From: Cymodocea nodosa
Lineage: Eukaryota; Streptophyta; Magnoliopsida; Alismatales; Cymodoceaceae
Assembly: GCA_036874045.1 (NCBI GenBank)
Contig: JAZBRI010000011.1
Location: 15,828,001 to 15,892,000, forward strand
Length of the DNA stretch: 64,000 nt
Direction of reading: 5' to 3'
Shown: positions 40,888 to 53,804 of the stretch, in pieces
How the letters are laid out: the number at the start of each line of letters is the position of its first letter
Position numbering within the stretch: position 1 is the stretch's first letter
Position numbers and translations under genes: made by a program
Notes under the pieces: model-generated
Seen by the model: the letters and a program-made list of their open reading frames with translations, nothing else
Database searches by the model: none
Told to the model about the DNA's origin: nothing

Positions 40888-42701
40888 ATGAAGAAATCAC
40901 TTCCTCTCTTCCCCCCGCCGCCCCCGGCTACTCCATTCTCCGCCAGACGCCAAACCCTAAAACCACCAACATCGTCACCACCATTGAAACAGGAAGGAAC
41001 CACCATAGCCCCGTCGACCCTCTATCTGCAACCAGCACCACCAACGCCGCCGCCGCCGCCGCCGTCGAGGAAGAAGAAGAAGAAGAGGAAGTCTCTCTTT
41101 ATCGAAACCCAATGGACACCCCTTGGAGTTCCAAGATCAGAGCTTTACCTCCCCCTCACGCTCCCCACAGGCCAGACCTTCCGGTGGCGCCAGACCTCCC
41201 CGTCCCATTATACTGGCGTGGTCGGCTCCCATCTCGTATCCCTCAAGCACGTTGATGATGATCCCGATGGTCACGTCTCCTACCTCGTCCACAACTCTCA
41301 CTCCAGTCCCACAACCGCCACCCACCTTGCTCTCTGCGAGTATTTCAACCTCGGGATCTCTCTCTCCGAGATGTGGCGTGAGTTCTCCGACTCCGATCCC
41401 AGGTTCGCGGAGCTGGCGAGGAGGTTTCGCGGTGGAGCCCGCGTGCTCCGGCAGGATCCCGTAGAGTGTCTGTTCCAGTTCTTGTGCTCTTCCAACAACA
41501 ACATTGGAAGAATTGAGAAGATGGTAGGAGTCATTTCCTCCTTTGGGGATTACCTTGGGAGTGTTGATGGGTTTGATTTTCACCGGTTCCCGTCGATCGA
41601 AAGGCTGTCAGCTGTCTCCGAGCAAGATCTCCGGGATGCTGGATTTGGTTACAGGTTTGTTTGTAAACTTCCGTACGTTTCAGTCTGTTCTGATTATGGT
41701 ATTGCTTTAGAATTGCAGATTGTGGAATTCAACCACGATTTGGAATTGGAATCCTATTGGTAATTTGTTGTGAATTACCATGTTCATTTGAAATACGAAA
41801 TGTGTATTGTTTTTTTCTCTCATTGTAGCTGAGACATCTCGACCATGTATATCACATTGAGCTGATGTGAAAGTTGAATATTTTCCATCTTATTTGTTCC
41901 TTCTGCTGGATTAGAGCAAAGTACGTGGTTGGTGCGATCAAGGCACTGCAATCTAAGCCGGGAGGAGGTGCGCAATGGCTTGCCTCGCTACGGAGCTTGG
42001 AGCTCCCCAAGGTGATTGATGAGTTGTGTACTTTGCCTGGAGTTGGACCTAAGGTGGCTTCATGTATTGCTCTTTTCTCACTGGACCAGCACCATGCCAT
42101 TCCCGTCGATACTCACGTGTGGCAGGTGTGTCCCTCCTTAACTTTCCTGCCATTCCATTTTGGGTTCATTCTTTCTGGTTGCTTTGGAACTTTTAGAAGA
42201 CTCTCTTGAAGAAAAAAATTGGATTCTGCCAAACAGCTAATGGAACTAAACAATAGCTGGCCTAACAAATTGATGTGTATAGATTCTAGTGGAGGAAAGC
42301 CACTTTCTTTGAATTGCATCAAATTGACCCATCTCCTTAAATGTTAAACGGTTTTTGACATTCAAACTTGACGAGCTGCTACTTTGTTTATCGTTGCTGT
42401 TTGTACATCTTGCCTGCTTGTGTTGAAAATTTGCAGTGTATTTTTGTGTTTGCAGATTGCAACACGGTACTTTGTTCCAGAACTTTCTGGAGCACGTCTC
42501 TCACCAAAGCTCTTTGGACAAGTATCCGATGCATTTGTTGCCAAGTTCGGGAAGTATGCTGGTTGGGCACAGACTGTACTTTTCATTGGTGAATTACAAT
42601 CTCGAAAGGCCTTTTTCACACCCAAAGCCAATACTAAGAAGCAAAAGAAATCCCCGCCTATGGAATGTCGAAGGGACGGAGGTATTGAAAAGATGTTGTA
42701 G
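40888..42701 (+). CDS. OGG1: 8-oxoguanine DNA glycosylase/AP lyase OGG1
   Basis: Three coding exons: 40888-41654, 41915-42125 and 42456-42701, giving 407 residues. OGG1 removes 8-oxoguanine from DNA and cuts the abasic site, in the nucleus and possibly organelles. The N-terminal 70 residues are proline-rich with a basic run RKKKKKRKS that could be a nuclear localisation signal. FRWRQTSPSHYTGVV marks the N-terminal OGG domain. NNNIGRIEKMV and the helix-hairpin-helix LPGVGPKVASCIALF follow. The Schiff-base lysine is K302 and the catalytic aspartate is D321 in VDTHVW. The C-terminal helix KYAGWAQTVLFIGEL is typical. The start at 40888 is the first ATG; the frame stays open upstream only through non-ATG codons. 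Poly-Pro and poly-Lys runs come from CCG and AAG repeats. The gene is divergent from the protease and convergent with SWI3C. Confidence 0.95.
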
Positions 42702-45700
42702 TGGAAGTCAGAATGAAGCAGGTGGTGTCGTGAGGGTGATGGTACCCATGCTCATGCTGTAAAACAATTTTCTGTTAAATGTTGAGGTGGAGATCTGAAT
42801 AGTAAGTTGTATCCAAATTTGGATGTAGTTGGCTATTTTTCTGAGCTACTTATGGAACATGTAACCACCGAGAACAATCAACAGATTCAACTTTGCTTAG
42901 TTGTGTGCAAGTACTAATGACATTGATATTGTTGAACTGCATCTATTATTATCCAGAGTTACATATATGCAGGCTAGGCTGAATCATGCGGTAACATAGA
43001 TTGATTGTTGAGATGAATTACCTTCCCCACAACTGCCATGGATATGGCTGACTGACAACTTCCTATAGTATATTTGTCACCGTTCCCAACAGATGTTCCT
43101 TGGCTGACATTTTTGCTCTACCATGGCAATGGAGTATAAGACTTGGCCGTACTTGGAGAAAGAACAAGAATGGAGGATGTGGGTAAGAGTAAAATCTGCA
43201 CATGCTGTTGTTAGAGGCGACGGTGAGGGAAATATCCAGAGGTTTGCCATCCATTTCCTCAAAAAGAGCAAGTAGTTTCTTTTTGATATTGGTTGTGATT
43301 TTGTTTGCATTCTAATGTAAGACTTTCTTTCTTCTCAGACTTTATAAAGGAGAAAAGAATATGTCATTTATTGTTGGTTCAAAAAGAAAACGAGTCCCTA
43401 ATAGGTTTTATGAAAGGAGGAGGAATATGGCAACCCGGTAGAAGCAAGTGAACAAGCTATTTGTCACAGCAAGCTTGCGATTTCAATGAAGAAATTTGAC
43501 TCTGAACCGAAAAGGTCCTGCAATTCATTCGAACTTTAACAAGCAACCATGGCAAGGTTGGTTTTATCAGCTGATAACAATTCTGTTAATGGATCTGAAA
43601 GATATGCATATTCAAAGTAAGAATCAGTTGCTTGTCCAAACTTTACAATATTATTATCACTTATGATAGGTAAGAGATTACAACTATACAGTTTTTGAGC
43701 AGGTTGTCTTGTGGGGGGGTCTTAAAAGGAGACCCCGTGACGACGTACGCTTTCTCCGTTGATTCAGGTCTCACCTTTACCCATACTTGCACGATTTAGT
43801 GCGACCAGACTTCTCTCCTGCGTCCCCCCTATTTGTTTTTGGGTCTGTCAGAGAGGCCTCTTCCTGGCTTTTGAATAGTTCTCACTCTGTCAATACCAGC
43901 CGCTATACTTTAGAGAAGAGTCCTAGAATACTTGATTAATCAAAGGTCCCAGAGGGGAATTTTTTTATATTCCAAATGGATACGTAGAAAGGGTAGGATG
44001 GTGCATCGGCGATCCAACCAGCACCTTTTTGTATTTGTTTTTTGATAAAATCCAACCGTCACCTTAGTAGTGAAATGTCAGATTTCCCATCTTCGAAGAA
44101 TATGGATTTTTCAATATTTATTTGTTACTGTTTTAAGGCTCCTTTCACTAATTGCTCCCCTAACGTAGAAGTACCGCCAAATGTGATCTAGTCTTAAGCT
44201 TTCGCAATTAATTTCCCAGAAACATGTTTCGTAAAGATGTGCCCGCATTTGATAAAAAGAATGTTTATTCAAGTAATTTTTAGGAAAAAATAGAGTCCAT
44301 GTTTTTAGGAGGAATTCTAATTAAGAAGTTTTTGGGTTGGGGGATGGATTTTGATTTACAGATTTCAGGAGGAAAGATCAAATTGAAATTGAATAAGTAA
44401 CTAAAAATAAAAAAAGGATAAAAATCCAAATCGTATGAACCTTTGAACACATGTTAAAATCATCCGTTATACATACAACCATATACGCCTAGACGACCAG
44501 AAGATATGCATTTAGAGACACAAAGGTTTCTTTCGATTAGCTATTGTTTGACAAAGGTTGTCATAATTTAAAGATTTTAATTAAAATCATAATGACGTGG
44601 TCAATTTTAAAGAACATTTACTCAATTTTATACTGTCATTTGTAATTTACATTTTGAGAACCAACACTTTTATTGATTCTAGAATTTTACATTGAATTTT
44701 ATGCACATGTGATTATCAAATATCATTTTTCCTTACTAAAACACTTAATGAACAGTAATAACAATCGACAGATTTTGAAACCGCAGATTCTTGATTTTGT
44801 TAAAAATTGAACTTCTAACCAAACAATACCTTACATAACTTTAAAACATCATTATATTTATCACACAAATCTATACAAGTGGCCACAACATATGCAACCA
44901 TATTGATTTTATGCCATCTAATTAGAGGCCTACCTTTCGAAAATTTACATGTTGCAAGTTATGGCAACTTTCGTGATTATAGCAATTATATTTAGTTGTC
45001 TGAGAGATATTTGGAAGTAGAGTACCCACAAGAATGTAGCTGCAGTCATCACCAAACAAATGCAAACAAGACATTGTTTTTGGCTATGATGATTTCGTTT
45101 GCATTTTACAACACGACGCCAATACATTTCTTTTCCAATGATTGCAAAATAGTAGTTTGGGCAAGGATTGAAGATGATCACGTACAACTGAGACCTTTGA
45201 AATATAAGAAATCTTGGTGAATGCAAATTCCCTGTATGCCGCTGTTCCACTGACAACTGGAAAAACACGAACCAACCAATTCCCTTTCACAATAAAATCC
45301 ACTGGAACAAAAATGAGATTCAGTGCTGGTGCCAACATGAACTCTTCATTAGATTCGTTTTCATCTTGAAGAATTGTTGTTCCATCCGAAGCCACTGATA
45401 CATGGAAGACTTGAGGATCAGAGAAACAAACATGACAAGGCATTGATTAATCCTCCGCCGAAAAGAAGACACTTCCCAAGGATGGTGAATATAGGCAAGA
45501 AGCAATGAGGATACCTCCCGGAAAGGGGCAGCCAGCATTCAACATGGGTTTGCAACACATGCAAAAAATTGTGTAATTACACCAACTTTCAATTTATGTA
45601 CATGTTGAAACTGAAGGCCGCACCTCAAGGAGAAAACTAATATTGTCAGATTCTTTGCTGAAATCTTATGGACTTGAAATGCAATCGATGGGCAAAAAGA

Positions 45701-45731
45701 GGCAAATGGTGGTGGTATGTGTATTACCTTT
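42702..45731. other. Convergent intergenic region, OGG1 and SWI3C
   Basis: About 3 kb between two 3' ends. It contains a 50-codon plus-strand frame at 43123-43275 with a good initiation context, a segment of unusual composition at 43.71-44.05 kb, a MITE-like element at 44.54-44.83 kb, and an open frame of 119 codons on the minus strand at 45084-45443. None of these is a recognised gene. Confidence 0.5.
44540..44830. mobile_element. MITE-like element
   Basis: About 290 bp of AT-rich sequence is flanked by inverted ends. The left end is GCTATTGTTTGACAAAGG. The right end, read on the minus strand, is GGTATTGTTTGGTTAG. The inner part lacks coding capacity. A target-site duplication was not confirmed. 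Confidence 0.35.
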
Positions 45732-48700
45732 TCAGCCTAAATTTGCATTGCCACCCGACATAGATCTCAGCAAGGGATGATGGTTATTGGGAGTTGGGGC
45801 ATTGGACATACCAGGAGTGTGCATTAAATTAGTAGATTGATGAGATGAAGGATGGATTGCTGACAGAGGCAGGCGAGGTCCAACAAACGGATACATTGAC
45901 TGCCGTGGCATGAAAGGCATATGAGGGTGACTTTGCACGTTATTACCATACGGAGGCGAAGTACTTGCATGCCTACCTAGTGAAATACCATCTTTATTGC
46001 TAGGGTTTCCAGCCACTGACGCTGGCACTGAAGAAGAAACGACACTGGTTCCTTGCTGCCCAAACCGGGTTGACATGAGACGAGCACGTTCTGCCAAGAG
46101 TCTCTGCCTATTTCTCTCCACTTGTTCACATTCCTTCAGAAGCAAGGTTTCTATTTCCGCAAATCGCCTTAACTTCAGCTCAAGCCTTTTTAACTGAATG
46201 TAGAAGTTAAAATAATGTGAGGATATGCAAGCTTAAGTTCTCAGGACAATTTACAACTGAAAGAGTCAGAAAATTGGGACCATAAATTTTCTGACTACTG
46301 CCGTGCCTCGTGAAAATATTCTAAAAAGTACATAAATAAACACTTACCAGGCCTAGCAAATTTCTGATATAGTTGTTTGCTTTACAATATTATAAAGCCC
46401 CACCATTTTCCAAATGAATCAAATAAAAGAAATTAATTATTTACTAAAAAATATATGAAATCCTGGCCAAGAAAATTCAAACTATACTAAGAAATCTGAT
46501 GTCCCGGGCATATAATTACAAATGATTCAAATGTGCTCATGATAAATGATAATCCAACCATAACCCGGATTTCAATATCAAAAGGTGATCACGACTTCTC
46601 ATTTGGCTACAAGGTTTTCTTGATAATGATAATATTTCTGCCTAGATTTGAACTCAGGTCTCATTCCCCCAAAGTAGAGTGGAAGACTAATTGTACTACC
46701 ACTATTACTTATTGGGCTAAAAGGTTTTAGTTGTATGAATTCAAAGAAGATAAATTGAATCCAATGGAACCACGGTCACTCTGATCCCTGAAATTAAATC
46801 TATTCGCACAAGTTGGAACATACTGTCAAGCAACTTCACCTGATGATTAACTACAGCTGCAGTAAGCCGTTGTATTTCACGCTCTTCTTGGTCAGCAAAG
46901 AGTTTTGCCTTCATTGCCGCCGCTGAAAGACCAAATATTGCAGCAGTTTTCACCTTCTCAGAAGGTAAAGCATCATCTTTATGCAATCCTTGATTTTGAA
47001 TGGTTTCATCTGTAACTAAATTGTCAGAACTCAAGCACAACTTATTAATACTAGGATGTGAGGCCCTATCATACGTTACCCTTTTGTAGACTGGATTTAC
47101 CACGATCCTCAGGGAGTCCACCTTCTGGGCCCATACTCTCAGAATTCATCCTTAACAGAAAAACAAAATCAGATTTAATACACCTTGTTAGGAACAAAAA
47201 GGTCAAAACAACTCAATCACACAACAGAAAGGTCTAGCCCAGAAAAATTGCCAAAACAAACCAAAACTATTAGACCTCAAATTAAAGGAATTTAACCAGC
47301 ATAGAGAATTTACATTGTGATTGTTTGATTAACTTATCTACGGTTATGCTTATATGCACGGCAGCTTAAAAATCAGAGTCATTCACAACACAAACCCCAC
47401 CCTACCCATTTTTTTGCTATTTTCCAGTTACATTTTATATGCCTCCAGAAATTCCTTAAAATGTTATCATTTTCATATGCCACCGCATATGATTTTCTAC
47501 AAGTCAAAACAGATTAACATATACAAACACTGAAGCAACCTTGCAGACTGGAACACTAAATACCACCAAAAGATTGCACCAATTTTACTTCCCCAAAATC
47601 ATGATGAAAAAAATCTAAGCCAGAAACATTCATCAAATTGTCATAACCACGTCCCAACCCACTCCAAAATAAAAGAACGGAGGTCCCTAGTCCCATGGTA
47701 TCTTTGCAACTTTATGCAGGAAAAGTGTCATGACATGCAACTTGATAAAGTCATCCCCTATGCACCCTTAACAAAGAAAAACTTCGCAGTCCACAGACTG
47801 TTCTGATCCCCTGACAACAATTGCAGAGACCAAAAGCCATATAGAAAGTAGACAAAAATGTCAGTACATAAAGACAAAAAATATCACTTTGCTTCCAAAG
47901 AAGATGAACCTTCCAGTTGGAATATCCAGCACTAAGACAACCAGCCCCAAATGCTAATAAATACTCAACCATGCAATCAATACTACCACCCACATCGTGA
48001 AGAAAGCCACCATACATCATTGGAGAAACCAAAATGTTAAAGAAATGCACTTAAGCACATGGTAAACTCAGCATAAACCAAACTATTAGTAAAAGAACTC
48101 TGACTTGCCTACAAAATGTTATCATCAGCAAAATGCTAACACCTTGCATGTTATTTCCTCGCCAGATCTTGTTCCCATTTTCAAGTGATAAATATTCAAA
48201 ACCTACTTGCAACTTTTTTAGTTTGACCCATCTATCAATTGATCTATGACTACAGTAGTAACAAGATCTATGCTTCTTATAACATGAGTAATTTATGAAC
48301 CAAGTACGTAAACTACAATATGTAAACTCAAGTACGTAAACTCATAAAGAAAATTTCATTTACATCATGAATTTTAAGTATAAACTGCAATACCTCAAAA
48401 CGTGAATATAAAGGCACTTTGGCTGGGGTACTAAATTAAGTTTGGAATGTGCTTTTCTTTGAAGAGATTTCAAAAACAACGCTTTACAATGTAGTCTATT
48501 AGTTTTCAAGGGGTGCAATTTAATGGGCATGGATATTTACCAGTCTTTGCTGGAATCCTCCTTTGTCAGGATGGAGAGTGCAGCACTTGCACATGTTGCA
48601 GCCACTCTGGGTCCTACTGCAGCAACCAAAAAGGCAACCTGGATATCACAAGAACATAAGAATCAGGAAATGCCACAAAGCAGAATCCCTAAACACTAGC

Positions 48701-51700
48701 AGCAGTAATGTGTCATGTATGGACATACCAACTAAAACTAATGAGCAAGCTAAACAATACAAAAAAGAGACAATTATCTAATAATAATCTCACTACATGG
48801 AGTCTAATAATAAATATAAGCAACAAAAATATATTAGGTAATCAACTCACCAAAGACATGACTGGATTACTAGCATTTCCAAAAGGAAGACGACTCTTTG
48901 AGTGGTCGTCCTGCATATAGCCTGAGAATGAATTTGGGAGAACCAGTTGGAAACCAACATACAATGGACAAATTCATAACACAAAATGAAGTGCAGCAGT
49001 GCCCCATAGGAATTACCATTGGAATTGACTATCACATCTGTATTGCCTTTGAGGCCAGACATCGGAAAATCAATATTTTCTAGCAAACTGTCCTCCATGG
49101 GAAGGCGGATAAAATGAAGTATGCATTGTGCTTTTGATTTTGTGCCCACATGTTCTGCTATCTCATTCCAGTTATCATTGTAAATTTCCAATGCCTCTAG
49201 CAACAGAAAAGTTTCCCGATCACTCCAGCTATCTACGTTGTTATCATACAAATCTTTTGATAAATCCATTTTTGTGAAATCCAAACTTGAGTGACCAGTG
49301 ATGTATTTCCCATCATGGAAGCAATCCAAACAAAGAGTAGTGTCAACCTGTGAAAAGAAAAACCACCAAAAATAGCACACCATTTCTTGCATAAGCACAT
49401 CACGGACTATGCAAATATTCAAATTATATGTAATCCATCCATGCACTTTGCAAATATTGCAATCCCTGTGACTGCATCTTACAGCTGACCAGGAAGGTTG
49501 CCAATTTCAAGCAGGGTAAATAAGGAGGAGTTGGTTTCAAGGCATGCAGTTTATGAACTTAGTGTCTCATCTGTTTATCCTCCGCATCTTCCATGCATCT
49601 TGTGTGGGTTTCTTGGGGTGAAGACTCAAAGGCAGTCACTGCAGAGAGGGGGGTGGTGGAAGGAGCAGTGTCAACAGCAGTGGCAGCAGGAACAGACCAC
49701 AATGGTTGAATGCAAGACTCCTTGGAATAGATATGCAGGGGGGCTTGGAAGGGGCACATCTCCTTGGTTAAAACTTGGAAGGATCAAAGAAGTGGCAGAG
49801 TGGTTCAGCAAGGTCAGGGACCAAAGATGAGAGGCCAAAACCTCTCACTGGAGGTATGCTGCACACAACCCATTTAACTGGGTTCACGTCAGGGAATCTC
49901 CAGCACCACCATCCAGCTAGAGGTTGCAGAAGGATGGGTATCTTGTAGATTTGCATTATAGCCCTTGCCAATGGCCTTAATAGTAGACATTATATAAGAA
50001 ACATGTTAAAAAAAGGCTTTTGAACTAGAAATATTTATGTATGAACACTAATGTATAATCATGTAAATTTGGGTCTAATGACATATGGACAGTTGCTTAA
50101 GAATGTTAATAGTTCCATCAAACTTTGAAACAACTACCGTTATAATACCATTCTAAAATATTTGGTTCCCATATAACTTGATTCATGTATGCACATTGTG
50201 ATTATAGTGTTACCCATTGGTTAATCTTAATGTTCACATGGACATGTGAATTATATATAAAAAAATCAAGAATGCTATGTCAGGAAACTCAGGGTTCAGG
50301 GTATTCTATCAACCACTGAGGCCACTCCCATTGTTGAGTGGATCCTATCCTGCCAGTGGAATGGGTGGCTATTATCAATGAAAGAGAAGGGAAATGGAGT
50401 TTGGGTTTTTGGAGTTATCTACATTTCAAACCAAATCATTTCAAAATTTGAAAAAAAAAAACCAAAAATATTCAAGTATGCAAAAACCTTGAAGTTTTGA
50501 ATAATGTGATAACGTGTTAGTTGGTATTGCTACCTATCTACCTGATTGACATGTATACACATTATTATTCATATGTCTGATTGGCAATCATGATTGCCTG
50601 TTTGAAAAAAAGGCCAACGTGATTAGTCACCATGCATGCTTGCTAGCTATTGGAAAGTAGACAATTGACTTTTGTTCATCCTAAGGTCAACAAGATTGAA
50701 CATTGCTTGCGTATGTTCGGTGTAGTCAATGTGATTGATCATTAGGTTTAACTATCTATTGCTATTTGAAGTTATTTATGTATTTCTATGCTTTTATGTA
50801 TGTCTATTGTCATTGTTTTAGTTTTGTAGGAGTCTATTACAAGACATGCATGTTAAATAGTCCAACTTGAAGAGAGTATTAAAATAAATTGATCATTGTA
50901 TGGATCCTATAACCCTGATTAGGTTACTTCCGGGATAAGTAATAGATTACTTTTAGGTTAAATATGCATACTTGTAGGTTATGTAAATAATAGATTACTT
51001 GTAATTTTTAAGTATTTGTACTCCTATATATACGAGATTGTACTCTTTCTTGCAAGGTAACAATATTTACATTTCATTCTCTACTGCACAAAAGGCAATA
51101 TCCACAAATTGTATATAAGATGTAACATACGATGGCAAAGTATAGGAATAATTTGACATTTGACTGATGAGTTAAACTGATAAAAATGATACATTCTCAA
51201 AATTGATGTATTCTGCATGCAAATGCAATGATATAATTCATTAAATGCCCGATTGTTCAAACATAAGCATAGCCTGAGATTTGAACATTGTAACTTAAAA
51301 TACATGAAGAAAAGAATCTGGTTCAATATTAAATTAAAAATAAAATAGTATTGGATAAATATCTACATGTTGATTTCAAACCTTCAACAGTTCCTTTTAG
51401 GAAAAGGAGCAACAACATAGGCAAACCATAAAGTAATAAAATAATAGCTTATGATTGGTAAAGCTTTTGCAATTTTGCATGATAAGTTGAACAGTGAAAT
51501 TTAAAAGAAGCATCTCTTCCATTATACAATAACAGTGAAACAGCACATGAATTTAAAAAAATGCATAAAAAGTTCCACGTGGATACCTCCTTCTGTGATT
51601 GATAGCACATTCTAAGCAAAGGGCGTGAGCAGTAGGTGCAGGAATGCTCCGACAATCGTTCCCTTATCCAATTATCCAAATCAGGATCTTCTGTACAAAG

Positions 51701-52857
51701 ACCGTTTGAGTTCGAAGAAGATAGAGATGAAATATCCTCTGCCATGTAGCTGCTCCTAGGTCTATCAAATTGCATCAGACTGTCAATTGACTTCAATGGA
51801 GAGGTTGCCACCTGCAGCTCTCCACTTGCATCCTCACGTATAAGAGACCCAGCTACCCTAGACCCTCGATGTTTTGATACGGCCAAGTAGTTGATAATTC
51901 CCCAATGATCCAAAAACCTCACTATCCGGCTAAGATCGTAGAACTCGTTACTCGAAACAAGATCTTGACAATCCCCTAACGACAATTTCCTTCCTGGGTT
52001 CTCCATGTACTTCATCACAATCCTATTCCGCAACAGCATGTACCTCTGTGGTGTCTGATCCGCTGACTTGCCAGAGAAGAAATGCGGCACAACCTGCCTC
52101 TCGAGCCGATGCACCGAGTTCGGATTAAACCAATCTGTGCAATACAACCCACTCAAAATCAACAACACAAACAGCGACCAAAATTAGACAGAATAAAAAA
52201 GAACCAATGTTGCGATCAACCAACCAACCAGAATGCTGCGGGAGAACAAGCACGGTATCTTTTAAAACCCGCTTTACAACCCCTTTTCCTGCCATGAGTT
52301 GCGGCGGAGTACACACGTACACCGGCTTCTCTGCTTCCATCTGACAACTCAAGGCAGGATTATCCGGCAACACCGCGGAAAGAACCTGCAGCTGCCCATG
52401 CGACACATTCTCCAGAGAAATTCCCACCACAGGCCTGGCCTGCCGGTCCGCCCACCTCTCCGCCTCGACAATCGCAACCACAGAGGAATGCGGTCTACTC
52501 ACCGACCTCCGGAATGCCATGGGGAAGTCGGAAATCCGCTGGCCACCGTCCGAAATTACCTCGCACCGGCGCATATCCACGACAGGGTCCGCGTGCGGGA
52601 TGGCAAAATGGTCCCGGTCTTCCTTATCAACACCGGCGGCTGTCACTGCCGCTACGGCCCCACCTTCTTCCTCGTCCTCTTCGCCATCATCATGAGGCTT
52701 CTGCTTGAGCTTTCTCTCCCTCTTCCTCTTCTTCCATTTCGAGCGAGAATCTGTGGTGATTTCGGATAGTATTTTAAGGATTCAGTGGAGGTTGCAGAGG
52801 GAGCAGGAAGGAGGGAAGGGGAGTACCTGACGGGAAGGAGGAGGATGCCGGCGCCAT
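45732..52857 (-). CDS. SWI3C: SWI/SNF complex subunit SWI3C, frame conflict in exon 7
   Basis: Eight coding exons: 52857-52827, 52750-52229, 52134-51587, 49347-49017, 48921-48851, 48638-48541, 47150-46840 and 46193-45732. SWI3C is a core scaffold subunit of plant BRM-type chromatin-remodelling complexes in the nucleus. Domains in order: a basic and acidic N terminus, SWIRM from about residue 185 (DWFNPNSVHRLE to LDHWGIINY), a ZZ-like zinc region (CTYCSRPLL ... LCLDCFHDGKY), SANT (SWSDRETFLLLEAL ... KSKAQCILHFIRLP), the conserved FGLSAAAMKAKLFADQEERE helix, a coiled coil (LKRLELKLRRFAEIETLL), and a low-complexity C tail rich in Pro, Ser, His and Asn. The eight exons sum to 2374 nt, one base too many: exon 7 starts in one frame (WMNSESMGPEGGLPEDRG) and ends in another. 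An alternative acceptor at 47107 restores a frame of 776 residues. Confidence 0.9.
46590..46728 (-). mobile_element. Possible tRNA-derived SINE relic in SWI3C intron 7
   Basis: Read on the minus strand, the segment begins TTTAGCCCAATAAGTAATAG with an A-box-like start. It contains GAGACCTGAGTTCAAATCT, which resembles a Pol III B box, and ends in AT-rich sequence. This is the usual head of a plant SINE. No flanking duplication was established. Confidence 0.35.
50870..51090 (+). mobile_element. Copia-like LTR remnant in SWI3C intron 3
   Basis: A purine-rich tract (ACTTGAAGAGAG, near 50865-50877) precedes TATTAAAATAAATTG, as in the polypurine-tract/3' LTR junction of many plant Copia elements. 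About 150 bp further on come a TATA-like CTATATATACGAG and a polyadenylation-like stretch, ending near CTACTGCACA. No open reverse transcriptase or integrase frame was found, so at most the 3' end of a dead element remains. Confidence 0.4.
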
Positions 52858-53804
52858 AGAGAGTGGTCGGAGAGCTAGGGTTTTTGGCTTCGGTTCCTCC
52901 CGTTCTCGGCTTTCGCTCCCCAGCGAAGCGACGGGAGGACCGTGGAAGACGATAGGCTTATCTCACCGCGCGAGGCACCGTACCTCCGTATAAACCGCGA
53001 GCCATGGCATTTCAGGTTTTTTTCGCAAGAATGATTGCTTTTTTTTTCTCGAAAGGTAATAAATATTATAAATAAAAGGAAAACTCACAGTTAAAAAAAT
53101 TAAGAAAATCGAAGAAGAAGGGTAGCAAAATATAGAGCAGAAATTGAATCTCCTTAATTACTTTATCTCCGAGTTAAAAGTTCAAATCTTCCAACGAAAA
53201 GGAAGGAAGACTAAACGCAATGAATTTTTATTAATTTGATATTTGAGGTTATTATATTTTTTATAATAATAATATATTTAAAATATTTTATTTCAATTTT
53301 AAAGAATAGTTATGAGTATGAGTATCTTCACAAAAATCAACTAAATTCTTATGATTGTCTAAAGTTAATCAGTTTAAATGTCTGGTGATGTGCATAAATT
53401 TACTTTACCTTTGTTTATATTAAACCTTCAAGTAAAAAAATAATTAATTGATCTATGATATAATATATGATGTGTTAATTATTCATACTAATCTGAGTTA
53501 TATTTATTAATTATTGATTTTTAGTTACAATTTCTTTATGAAATGTAAGTAGGATGTTCGTATTTAGATATAGTATCAAAACAAAAAGTTCTTGATAGAT
53601 CCACAAATCTACTAAATTAAGAAACACTTACATGGACAAGAAAAGGATTACAGGTGAAATGGAGTATTGGATTAATCTCATATAGACTAATCTAAGATTA
53701 AAATATGTACCGATAAAAAATAAAGTTTAGACTTATAATTAATTAAATTTAAGTTAAATGTTCGCATTTCAACATGATTTTGAATTAAATGTCTAGATTT
53801 GCAG
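52858..53804. other. SWI3C promoter and flank of the NRAMP pseudogene
   Basis: GC-rich to about 52.99 kb (SWI3C leader), then AT-rich. The missing N-terminal part of the NRAMP gene was searched for here by eye and not found. Confidence 0.5.
52876..52883 (-). promoter_or_regulatory. Telo-box (AAACCCTA) in the SWI3C leader
   Basis: AAACCCTA on the coding strand lies about 20 bp upstream of the SWI3C start codon. Telo-boxes are common in promoters and leaders of plant growth and chromatin genes and can recruit TRB proteins. Confidence 0.4.

Noticed and set aside
49498-49830. 110-codon plus-strand frame in SWI3C intron 3
   Set aside because: Gln/Gly/Trp-rich text without homology that I recognise; a minus-strand frame overlaps it. 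A local GC-rich patch explains both.
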